Assembly: GCA_027596195.1 (NCBI GenBank)
Contig: JADGJG010000207.1
Span: forward strand, 1 to 31,232
Direction of reading: 5' to 3'
DNA from: Podochytrium sp. JEL0797
Lineage: Eukaryota > Chytridiomycota > Chytridiomycetes > Chytridiales > Chytriomycetaceae
DNA length: 31,232 nt
The stretch's first letter is position 1. Each line of letters starts with the position of its first letter. Positions 11,801 to 20,664 of this stretch are shown one piece after another. The translations under genes and the position numbers were made by a program. The notes under the pieces were generated by a model, which was not told the DNA's origin, ran no database searches, and saw only the letters and a list, made by a program, of their open reading frames with translations.

Positions 11801-13798
11801 TCCCCATACTCGAACCAATTTTCTCTGAACGCGGTTGTCGACCCTTCCTCGGTCGCTTCCGTAGCCAACTTGAAGTACTCTTGGAGCAGCTGTAATGACC
11901 CAACCTACGCGTCCCTCAACTTTGCCAACGCCAACAGCTTCTTGACCAACGTTGCGAGTGCCCAAGTTCTCAAGTTTAGCCCTGGCGCGCTCTTGGGTGA
12001 TACCACTTACTGTATGGCTGTTACGGTCCAGGACGGAAACAACGTCGGAACTGCTCAAATCACATTCCAAACCAAGGAATCGCCATTCGGAGGATTCTGC
12101 TTCTTGCAATCATCTTCAATCGCCGCAGTCAACCAACCGCTCGAATACAGTTGTCCATACTGGGCTGTCGATCCAGCTGCTCAGCCTTTGGCATTCCAGT
12201 TCTTTGTTCGCACTTCCGCTAGCAACCCGTGGACACTTGTGGTTCCAACGAGTCGATCTTCATTGATGAGCTCGACTTTCACCACTGGTCAATACCAAAT
12301 CAAGGTCGCCGTTACTGATGAATATGGATCGTCCGTCCAAGGAGTCGCTACTGGTTTCGCCGCCTCCACCGAGGGTAACGGCTTGTTGCAAAACGCTGAA
12401 GCCCTTGGCTGCACGAGCAACTCATGTCTCATGCTCAAACAGGCAATCATTAGCTACAACCAAACTGGAAACAGTGCGGATGCCGCCAAGGCAATCGGAG
12501 CCGCAGCCCTTCAAGTCAACGTCACATCTGCCGACTTCCCTCTCATTCTTGAGCTCTTGAGCGAGGTCGCGAATGACACTTACGTTGATGTCAAGGCGGT
12601 TGGACCCTTCCTCGCTAGTGTGTTGCAAGCGGTGGGTGGAAGTGCCTACGGTCTTGACACGGCTTTCATGACCCAATTCGTGTCTTTGGTCGACTTTATC
12701 GTCAAAAAGATCAGTCAAAACGGTTTGATGTCGTCTGAGCCCGCATGTGTCGACAACCTGTCCGCGGAATCGTTGTTCCTCGTTCTCGACCAGACTTTGG
12801 GATCAACAGCCACCGCTATCGGGCTTACATCAGACTCGAGATTGGCCGCAATCACCACCTTCAACAACGCTCTCAAGACATTGTCCACATGTTTTGCGAG
12901 AAACATGGCTCCACAGCAATATCCGTTCAACTTTACGGCTGGGTACCTCACTCGTGAGATTGGAGTTGCCTACACGAACCAATACGCATCCTTCTGCACC
13001 TTCAACGTCAATGCCAACACCACCATCACCACCGACGAAACCATCTCCTACAGCTGTGGACAGCAAACTTCTTCAGGTTATCCTGCTACTCTCTCTTCAA
13101 ATATCGGCGCTGTTGATCAGCTGATACAGGACCTGACTTTACAATCCGTTAGCACGGAAGCCGATGTACCTGTCAGCCTCGTCACTTTCGCACTCCCACC
13201 CAGCAGCCAGTTCGCGTCCGCATACTCACTCACATCTAGTCAATACTCGAATGCCTTGTGCTCGTACTTCAACGAGACAATAGGGAAATGGTCGTCCGAC
13301 GGCTGTTCCGTCACGGGAGTTTCGAGCACGGGTGCGCTTCAATGTTCATGCAACCACTTGGGTGACTTCTCAGCCGCTGTCACGCAGCTCTCGAGTGGAG
13401 GACTTTCCGTGGGTGCCATTATCGGATGCGTGATTGGAGCCCTCGCGTTGGTTCTCGTCTCGGCGGGAACCATCTACCAAGTCAGAAAGCAGCAACTGGC
13501 CAAGTTGGCGGAAGCTAATGGAAGTTTGCTCCCCACCAGTGCCCCCCCTCCTCTTGCGCCCGTCTTGGATGCCCCTATTGTACAACCGGCGCCTCTGGCT
13601 GAAATAGTGGTGGCTCCTTCGAGTATTGTGAAACCGGCGACGGTGGCGTCGACTCTGATGGGTGCGGCGGCTGTGGGTGCGGTTGCGGCAGCGGTGACGG
13701 CGGCGGCGGTGGTGGCGGCTCTTCCGGCTGTACCGCCCTTGCCGAGTTATGCGAAACCACCATCATATGAATACCACATGCAGCGGTCCGGGCGATGA
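5853..13798 (+). CDS. membrane-anchored GT4-GT2 double glycosyltransferase fused to a REJ/GPS ectodomain
   Basis: Ten exons keep frame throughout (5853-6110, 6180-6210, 6266-6385, 6472-6688, 6836-7151, 7214-7820, 7873-9140, 9192-9328, 9388-9534, 9598-13798), giving 2433 aa. Order: cytoplasmic tail with acidic dileucine E-K-E-P-L-L (23-28); signal anchor about 58-75; EGF-like C-rich motif (107-130); GT4-type Rossmann module (about 143-516); GT2 module (about 556-770) with D-D-G-S at 592-595, D-D-D-D at 647-650, and G-F-E-D-Y-E-F with E737/D738; IPT/TIG-like region (about 1175-1272); REJ region (about 1430-1955) with a G-F-C...C-P-Y-W-x-V-D...Q-P-L-x-F-x-F signature; GAIN-like stretch ending in a GPS motif (about 2253-2290, ending C-S-C-N-H-L-G-D-F); TM about 2306-2328; tail with K-P-P-S-Y. 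The GT2 half looks catalytic; the GT4 half lacks key residues. About 2200 residues would be luminal or extracellular. The substrate is unknown. Confidence 0.85.
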
Positions 13799-13952
13799 AG
13801 AGGAGACAACCGCCAAGTTTTTAGATATTTAGTCTTCTGTCATCGTACTATACACATCAACACACTTTCTTTTCATTTTTATAGTCTATTTGTACAGTTT
13901 TTTGTTCAGTGTTTTGTTGTGTTGACTTCTCACTCTCTTTTTGTTCAGAAAA

Positions 13953-13958
13953 AATAAA
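13953..13958 (+). terminator. poly(A) signal of the glycosyltransferase-REJ gene
   Basis: AATAAA lies 155 bp after the stop codon in a T-rich 3' flank, the best candidate cleavage signal before the next plus-strand gene at 14064. Confidence 0.5.
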
Positions 13959-14063
13959 AAGTAAAAGTTCAAACGCATAACTTCGGGTTTATCTGTTTTG
14001 ATAACTGACGTGCCGATTTGTGCAGAGATCGTTCATTGTTCTTGCCAAACTGATTCTCCCCAA

Positions 14064-15443
14064 ATGCGCCGCCCGCCACCAAAATCAAAGATGCGCCAGC
14101 CGACAAAACCAAAGATCACGGAAGTAATATTTCTATCCACATCAACCCCGATCATTACTAACCAGATGGCTTCTCTTTGCTTTCAGTCTCTGGATCAAAA
14201 GCTGAAAAAATCAATTGATGCCGTGGCCGCTCTGGTCCAGAGAGGGGAACTCATCCAGGCAATCGAGCTTGAGATTGAAGCTCTCCTGTCAATAAAAGCC
14301 ATGTCTCTCGAGACACAAGCGCGGTTGCTCCACAGCATCTATTCAATTTCGGAACTTGCGAAAAAGTCCACACGCAGACAAACTCCGCGCGAAGTGGAGC
14401 TTTTGAATCAACTACAAATTCGCGTAAATCAAAGCAGTATTGATTATTTCAATGCGCAAACGATAACGAAAATCGTGGATTCGCTCAAAGTTGTGCAAAC
14501 GGCGGACACGAACCAACACCCTGCCGTGCTGAAAACGACAAAACTTACTAAGAGCGAGTGCGAGAGCCTCGCAACGTGTGATAATTTGTCGTCTTGGGCG
14601 AGCAAACTGGAAAAGGAGGGAAACGTGAGGGGTCTGCGCGACTTTGTGAGGAACTACTTTGACAGCCTTCTCGGATATTCTCGCGATGCATCACTATACT
14701 TCTATTGGCGAAGTTTCTTCTTCTTCGTATCTGAGCGCGTCACATCAGATGACGTTGAGTTTGTCAAGAAGCTGGCAGCCAACAAACAGCAAAGCATTTA
14801 TCATCAAGCAATCTCTTTGTTTATCGCATATATGATTAGCTGTCGATTAAGCCACCCAGTTCCAAAGCGTCTTTATTCAGCCATTCAACTGTTTGTACAA
14901 ATTTCCGATGACAGCAACAACTCCGAGAAGCTTGTTTGGCACTCCTCCAAAGTGATGCCGATATCTGAAGCTGTGAAATCAATTGCGGGCAATAACTGGA
15001 TTAGTCGTGCTCTCGGCGAGATTCCATTCCCTCCTCCTTCAACCACCAAAGCAGACGAATTATATTTTATACAGCTCCATGCTGCACAGGGACACGTTTG
15101 CGACGCATGCTGTGCATGGCAACAGCAGCTTCAGATTCCACTTTTGAAATGTTCGAGATGCGAAACCGCGTATTATTGCAACCGCAAGTGCCAAAAGGAC
15201 GGATGGAAGGCAGGCCATAACCTTTATTGCCGAAGTACTGGAGAGTTTCTCGCGGGCGATTTGGTTATGTTTCACAGTGGATTCGGGATTTTTGCGGCCT
15301 CGAATGGGACGTGTTTCCGGCTCGAGAGAAAATGTGATAGCGATACATGGAAGTGTGCGAATGGACTGGAGGTTGAAGAGAAGAATATGCGAATGGTTTT
15401 GACCCGCGAAGAATACGCGGATGCGTTGGAAGGCCAGGAATAA
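14064..15443 (+). CDS. intact MYND zinc-finger protein
   Basis: Two exons, 14064-14123 and 14187-15443, give 438 aa. The intron is clear: donor gtaata, a perfect TACTAAC branch point and acceptor tttcag. It is 63 nt with no in-frame stop, so an unspliced reading stays open, and an ATG inside it (14166) is not the start. The start at 14064 is supported by the same N-terminus (R-R-P-P-P-K/R-S-K) in the broken copy at 2027. A helical, probably alpha-solenoid-like region of about 300 residues has no named domain. The MYND finger is complete: C325, C328, C342, C345, C351, C355, H364, C368. A conserved C-terminal block (G-E-F-x-x-G-D-L-V-M-F) follows. MYND fingers usually bind proline-rich peptides, so a protein-interaction role is likely; no SET domain is present. 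AATAAA overlaps the stop. It is the only undamaged member of a locally dispersed family. Confidence 0.85.
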   Translation: MRRPPPKSKMRQPTKPKITEVIFLSTSTPIITNQMASLCFQSLDQKLKKSIDAVAALVQRGELIQAIELEIEALLSIKAMSLETQARLLHSIYSISELAKKSTRRQTPREVELLNQLQIRVNQSSIDYFNAQTITKIVDSLKVVQTADTNQHPAVLKTTKLTKSECESLATCDNLSSWASKLEKEGNVRGLRDFVRNYFDSLLGYSRDASLYFYWRSFFFFVSERVTSDDVEFVKKLAANKQQSIYHQAISLFIAYMISCRLSHPVPKRLYSAIQLFVQISDDSNNSEKLVWHSSKVMPISEAVKSIAGNNWISRALGEIPFPPPSTTKADELYFIQLHAAQGHVCDACCAWQQQLQIPLLKCSRCETAYYCNRKCQKDGWKAGHNLYCRSTGEFLAGDLVMFHSGFGIFAASNGTCFRLERKCDSDTWKCANGLEVEEKNMRMVLTREEYADALEGQE

Positions 15444-15548
15444 ATAAAACTCAAGGATAATCTATTCAGATGTACAATGCCTTCTCTTCAAATTCAAAAG
15501 CGAATAGCAAATGCAAATAAAGCAAAAAACGCTCCCCATTCCGCCATA

Positions 15549-17289
15549 TCATGCACCAGTCACCCCTCCCCTCATCCCGAGACCCTTCATCTTTGACAAA
15601 TACTCTTGAGCCAATTCATCCTTGATGCTGTATGACTTCTTGGTCCCATTCGCGAGCATAAGTCCCACAACTGTGATTCCGGCCTTCTTTTCGGCCTTGT
15701 GGATCGAGGAAACGGTGGTGCCCTGCTTCGCGATGTCTGATCAAGAAAAGTCTGAGATGCATCCAACTCAAACCGACTCAGATTAAGGGACACAAGCACT
15801 CACTTCTCAAAAACTCGTTGGGACCCTTTCTCGCCTTCTTCTTCGACGCGCTCTCACTTGCAACACTCACCTCTCCACCACCGACACCCGCGAGAGAGGT
15901 CTCTTCGTGCTGCAACTCATCCTTGTTTTCATCTTCGCCAGACTCCTCCATTCCGCCATAAGAAACGGCTTGAGATCGCTTCTTGCCCTTTACATTCGAC
16001 GCAATGTCACCCACTTCTTCTTCGCCTACATCAATCACAGCCTCCGCCCCCCCAGACCCATTCGATTCAGAAGAATTGGACGAACTCGACGCGACAATAT
16101 CTTGCTGCACACTACTTGCACATCCACCTCCGCCCTGGTCGGGCAAAACACCTGCATTGGCAACACGACCCGTCTTGGTGTACGTGATTCCTTTGAAAGC
16201 ACTCGCATGACTCTTTTTGAACTCGACAAACTCCTTCTTGCCAACCTCCACCACCATCCCACTCGGAAAATAAAACTCCAGCTCCGGCTTTCCCGCGTTT
16301 GCAGCGGCGCCCGCGGGGTTAGCCACAGCCGTCACTCTCACGCGCGGTTCGACTTTGACCTTCTGGATCGCATGAATGCGGAGGGTTCCTTGCTTGAGCG
16401 CGTTGTCGAGGGTGACGAGGGCGGGAGAAGGAGGAATTGGACTCGTTGGGGTTGGTGGCACCGTCATCATCGTACCCGAACTCGAGCCGGCACCTTGTTG
16501 TTGAGGCGTTCCCACGATCGGGACTGGGGGCCAGGTGTTGACGAGTGGGGCCACGACTTTGTACACGTGCTCAGAGACTTGAGGAAACTGGTTTGGAAGG
16601 GAGTGAAGTGTTGCGGGAGGCATGTTGGGGAATGTGACGCGTTCTTGGGTGGGGAGGGTGAGTTCCAGGACGTAGTTTTGGCCTTGGGCTTGGGGTGTGA
16701 GGGAGTAGACAGTGGCACCAGAGGAGAGGGCTGTTGATTTTTGAGGGAGTGAGATATGGTATAAGTGGCTGGAATCAAAATCCATTTGCGGAAAACAGAC
16801 CATGGTACAAGTTCACGGGGCCAGAAGTGGACATGACTGTGGGAGAGTTCTTGCCGTTGCCTGGTTGTTGCTGCTGAACGGTTGCGGGTGTCAAGCTGGC
16901 GGGTGTCAAGCCGTGAGCTGTGGATTCCATTGGAGTTTCGTGAGCCTGCCGTGCGAAATCACGTGTCAAGAGTCTCCGAAGCGAAACAAACAAAAGTGAC
17001 TCACGCTCCCACCCGTGCCACCTTCTGTTTCCGCGCCCACCTCCTCCTCATCCCCACCACCCACAAGTCTCAGCACCAAATGCACTGTCGATCCATCTTC
17101 AATCCCAACCTTCCCTAACGCGGCCGCATCGTCCGTCAATTGGCGGCCTTGGAAGATGAGACGCTGTTGGTCGATTGGAACAAACTGGTGTGCGAGGACA
17201 GCGGCCTTGAGGTCAGCAATGGTTGAGGTTGGGGTGAGAGAGTCAACGAGCATGGAGGTGTTGACGAGCGTTTTGACAAAGAACTGCAT
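15549..17289 (-). CDS. ubiquitin-like-domain protein of unknown function
   Basis: Four exons in phase (17289-17005, 16945-16809, 16768-15804, 15736-15549) give 524 aa. Residues 1 to about 78 are ubiquitin-like: M-Q-F-F-V-K-T-L start, I-A-D-L-K in helix 1, P-I-D-Q-Q-R-L-I-F-Q-G-R-Q-L and G-S-T-V-H-L-V-L-R-L-V-G-G. A di-glycine follows the fold at the position where ubiquitin is processed, but it runs on into G-D-E-E-E, so cleavage is uncertain. The rest is Pro/Gln/Ser-rich, then a basic segment (K-K-K-A-R-K), and a conserved-looking C-terminus (S-I-H-K-A-E-K-K-A-G-I-T-V-V-G-L). I recognise no partner domain. The third intron model (40 nt, 16769-16808) is the weakest, but it restores the frame exactly. 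It converges with the MYND gene, 105 bp apart. Cell location is unknown, possibly nuclear. Confidence 0.7.
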
Positions 17290-17640
17290 TTCTGGGCTGG
17301 CGCGTTGGTTTTTTTTCCGGTGTTCGTTTTTTTTCGAATCGCATCCGAAAAATCAAGTTGCTTTACCGCATCTCGTCTCATACTCCACTATGAAACCAGT
17401 GAAGTGTAGTAGCCTTTGGAAAGAAACCTTCCCTTTCTTCGTGTCGGTTTTTGGTTTTCTGATGTTCGTTTTTTTTCGAATTATAATAAACCGAATATTT
17501 TTGCATCTCGTCATCATAATGAAGGGTTATCAGCGCAACTCCGCATATTTTTTTGATCAAAATGATCCCCCCACTTCCTTCCCTCTGTGTATTATTACTC
17601 CAAGCTCTGCAACATCAAACATGTCGTGATGTCTCGCTGG
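17290..17640. promoter_or_regulatory. upstream region of the ubiquitin-like gene with a repeated T-rich block
   Basis: A stretch of about 350 bp upstream of the minus-strand ubiquitin-like gene, running up to the first MYND relic. It contains two copies of the exact 19-mer tgttcgttttttttcgaat (17321-17339 and 17463-17481), each followed 20-30 bp later by a similar ttgc-atctcgtc element. No gene is visible. Confidence 0.5.
17321..17481 (+). repeat. pair of direct repeats, 142 bp apart
   Basis: The two 19-base copies at 17321-17339 and 17463-17481 are identical, including the run of eight T. Similarity continues loosely on both sides (ggttttt before, catctcgtc after), so the whole unit is about 70 bp. 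It may be a duplicated promoter segment. Confidence 0.7.
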
Positions 17641-18410
17641 AAGATAATGCTGCCGGGGCCATTTATTACCAATTTATTACAGCCAATTAGTAAAGATTGT
17701 CGTTCCTCTCTCTTGTGTTTTTTCGCAGGGGATCCGGGTCATGTTCGGGAGTCCGATTCGGTATTCGTCAAGGCACGTGCGGCCTCTCCTGACGAGCACC
17801 CATACCATCGCGCTATTCTTCTAATCGTTGCGTTCGAAATGAGGTGCAGACTCGGCAAGCCTGTGTAGAAGCGACTCTATTTCGTCATCTCGGTTTTCGA
17901 ACAAAGGACCGAGGAGTTCAGTTTGATCTGGCACTGGGGGCAAATGGTGAATCCTGCTGATGCGCTCGCAAACTGGCTCGCTTCCTTCAAAATCCTCTCC
18001 TGCAGAGCTGAAACGTTAACTGTGAAGCATGCCGTATTCCACGTTTGGGGCTCCAAATTCCTTTGCGCAAGTGTCAGCAACGCGAGTTGGTTTTTTATTG
18101 CTCGCGAACTTGCCAGAAGAAAGGATGGGTAGAGGGGCATAAGCAATATTGCCGTCCCGTTCGCGAGTTTCGAGTGGGGGATCTGATTATGCTCTGCGGT
18201 GGATATGAAACGCGGGATAGTGAGGTTTTCCTGCTAACTGGAAAATGCGATGACGGTCGGTGGCTGGTGTGTTATGAGGAGGAGGAGGAACGGGTGGATG
18301 AGGAACTGGTGGTTGAGGAGGGGATATGCGGGTTATTCTCACATATGAGGAATATGCAGAATGTGCCAAGGGCATGGACTGTGCTGGAAAATCAATGGAT
18401 TCAATCTTTT
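17640..18410 (+). pseudogene. decayed MYND-family copy lacking its N-terminal half
   Basis: Homology begins in mid-protein (P-G-H-V-R-E-S-D-S-V-F-V-K, then D-E-H-P-Y-H-R-A-I-L). A TAG interrupts it at G-K-P-V just before K-R-L-Y (about 17865). The frame shifts between A-D-A-L-A-N-W (about 17965) and N-C-E-A-C (about 18018), and again near the C-terminus, where M-R-V-I-L-T-Y-E-E-Y-A is one base out of frame. The MYND finger is readable (C-E-A-C, Y-Y/F-Y-C-S-R-T-C, H-K-Q-Y-C), but the second pair reads K-C-Q-Q-R, so one zinc ligand is Arg. The C-terminal block with G-D-L-I-M-L-C-G-G-Y-E is retained. This is a pseudogene. Confidence 0.8.
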
Positions 18411-18473
18411 TTTAAAATTCGCTGCCACTTGCGACCAAACTATTTGGTTCTTTTTTGGAAAGGACAATGAACT

Positions 18474-18775
18474 TCACCAAGCATCCATATATTACCGCTT
18501 CAATGCTGATGGTCATCTACGATGTGAATCAAGACGCAGTGCTTCCCACGCTTGCGAATCGCCTCATTGCGGAACTCACAGCGCACGACATGTCCAAGTT
18601 GGGTAAGCCCGCCAAGAAATGTGTGGCCGAAATGCCAGTTGAAAGATAGATGTGATGACAGGCGGTGACTGGTATATTGTGCGGGTGTGGAACGGGTGGT
18701 TGAGAAGAGAAATATGCGGGTTGGTCTCACATGCGAGAATTTTCAGGCTGTGCCAAAGAAAAATAAAATATTTGA
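18474..18775 (+). pseudogene. internally deleted mini-copy of the MYND family
   Basis: The first part (18510-18649) matches an N-terminal block of the broken copy at 1614-1500: here A-N-R-L-I-A-E-L-T-A, there A-N-R-R-I-A-E-L-T-T. Directly after it comes sequence homologous to the family's extreme C-terminus (R-C-D-D-R-R, then V-V-E-K-R-N-M-R-V-G-L-T-C-E), with a TGA inside. The whole central region and the MYND finger are missing. It sits immediately downstream of another decayed copy and upstream of a duplicated scrap of NSE3 exon 1, so a rearrangement clearly passed through here. Confidence 0.7.
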
Positions 18776-18807
18776 GTCTTCGGATACAACAAAGACCCAA
18801 TAACTCA

Positions 18808-18872
18808 ATGCCACGCAAACAGTCCGAGTCGTATGCGATGCGATTGAGCAAGACATTACTCACCCTCCTTAC
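18808..18872 (+). pseudogene. duplicated fragment of NSE3 exon 1 and its intron edge
   Basis: 18816-18872 aligns with 19081-19137: both contain aacagtccgagtc, tatgcga and gcgattgagcaa. It would encode Q-S-E-S-Y-A-M-R-L-S-K. The match extends past the exon end into the intron of the functional gene, so the fragment arose by genomic duplication, not from a transcript. It lies about 265 bp upstream of the real exon and is not followed by the later exons. Confidence 0.7.
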
Positions 18873-19048
18873 GCTACCTCACAAGGGGGAATGGAGCGTT
18901 GCTTTATTTGGAGGTACCGATAGTGGATGGGGATGCTGCGGTGCACGCGTTTAATAGGTGGAAGTCGCAGCAATGAAGTATGGAATACTCAAAAACGACT
19001 GTCAAAGAAGGCGTTTTGGTCCGAAATCGGCATCCAAAAAACAAACAA

Positions 19049-20410
19049 ATGAGCCAACAACCGCTGGTCTCGAAAACACTCGAACAGTCCGAGTCTTATG
19101 CGAAGCGATTGAGCAACACGGTACTCATCCTGCTCACACTCACTCACTCCCCTAGTCGCTACTCACCACGATCACTCACCCACGCACTCCAATCCACTCC
19201 AAAAAGGACCTCAACCGCTTCACCAAAGGCTTCGTCCGCCTCGCCCTCGCCACGCACCGCACCGCAAAGCCGCTGAAGCGAGACGACCTCATCAAGAAGA
19301 TTCTGACCCAACAACACGCAAAGGCGTTCATGGCCGTCTTTGTGCGGGCGCAGAAGGTCTTGAGGTCCCTGTTTGGCTGCGAGTTGGTGCGTCTCGAAAG
19401 CAAGGCGAGAACAAAGGGGGGGAAGGATCAGAAGGGTGAGTAACTAGGTCTTGTTTTATTTGTTTGTTTGTATTTTATTTACATTTAAATAATAGTTAAG
19501 GAACCGGCAAAGAGACAAGATTATATTCTTAAATCCGTGATTCCAGCCGCTCAAATCAAGGAATACCTCAAAGCCAACGAGAATGCCGATCTCGTAACGG
19601 AAAATCCATCGCGCGACAAGGCCTTGGCCGAGCGCACCCTGCTGTGTGTTGTATTGAGTCTCATTTTGGCTGAAAAAAGGGCCGTTTCGTCTGGTACGAG
19701 TGGAGGACCTGGGTGAAGCCAATATTGAGCGATACGGTGGCGGCCGTGGCAAGAAAGTCAACGAATCTCGAGCATTGCATCAAATTCCACGCGTTTCGAA
19801 GAACTGAGGCCGAACGTGAGGGGAGGGCGAGCGATTGAACGAGTCTCGAATGAAAGTGCTTCCTGCAAAAGGGCTAATCAGTGCAGACAGGATGTATGGA
19901 ATTCCCACGCGTATCGAAGCTTGCACCAGATGGGAGAGTGAGTGAAGCGATCAAGTTTCGAAGGGTTCGAGAAATAGAGCGAATCGAATCCGAGTTTTTG
20001 CAAGCGGAATCAACGCGTTTCATCCCCTTGCTCACCGTTTACCAAAACAAACCAGACTCCCTCTACAAACACCTCGCAACCCTCAACATCCACCGCCACC
20101 GCATCCACAAAACGTTCCACAAAATCGAAGACGTGATTGCCCAATTCGTGAGGGAGGAATACATTGAAAAGTGCAAAATCGACAACGCGGCGGCCGGTGA
20201 ACAGGCCGGGGAGGAGTTTGTGTGGGGTTCAAGGGCCAAGGTGGAGTTGACCGAGGCGGAGGTGATTCAGTTTGTGGCCAAGGTGAGCGCGGGGGTGATT
20301 CTTTTCAAGGGTTGGTTGTGGTTTGCTGATTTTTGTTGGGTTTTGTTTTTTAGATGTTCCCGCAGGACGAGGCAGATGGGATCAAAGCGATTCTGAGTCA
20401 AGCTGTGTGA
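19049..20410 (+). CDS. NSE3: NSE3 / MAGE-domain subunit of the SMC5/6 complex
   Basis: Five exons in phase (19049-19120, 19207-19435, 19496-19693, 20056-20282, 20354-20410) give 260 aa. The MAGE homology domain runs through it: K-G-F-V-R-L-A-L-A-T-H-R and P-L-K-R-D-D-L-I-K-K-I-L (first winged helix), V-F-V-R-A-Q-K-V-L-R-S-L-F-G-C-E-L, then Y-I-L-K-S-V-I-P, L-L-C-V-V-L-S-L-I-L, S-S-D-S-L-Y-K-H-L, V-I-A-Q-F-V-R-E-E-Y-I-E-K and the diagnostic W-G-S-R-A-K-V-E-L near the end. NSE3 pairs with the NSE1 RING protein and NSE4 in the nuclear SMC5/6 DNA-repair complex. The length is a little under that of yeast and human homologues. An in-frame ATG at 18980 would add 23 residues. Intron 3 is long (362 nt) and holds a duplicated motif. 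Frame continuity and domain order argue that it is functional. Confidence 0.85.
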
Positions 20411-20664
20411 TTGAATTTCGTTTGTACTTGTTATTCTGTTTGGGGGGACTCGTTGAAGACGGGTAGTTTGATTTCACGATCTGGCCATAAATATTTTGCG
20501 TGGGTGGGATAATATTTTGTCCGCGGTCAAAGGAGAGCGTAAAGAGGGGTCGGCGGTGAAACGAATCTGTTCGAGCCATCTTGCCAGATGACGGAAGAAA
20601 TCTTGGGAAAATCTCAGGAAAATCTCGTGTAAAGGGGGTGACCGTCAGCACAATCGAAAACGTT

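Noticed and set aside
14166..14186. ATG at 14166 as start of the MYND protein
   Set aside because: It falls inside an intron with a TACTAAC branch point and cag acceptor; the N-terminus from 14064 is conserved in another copy.
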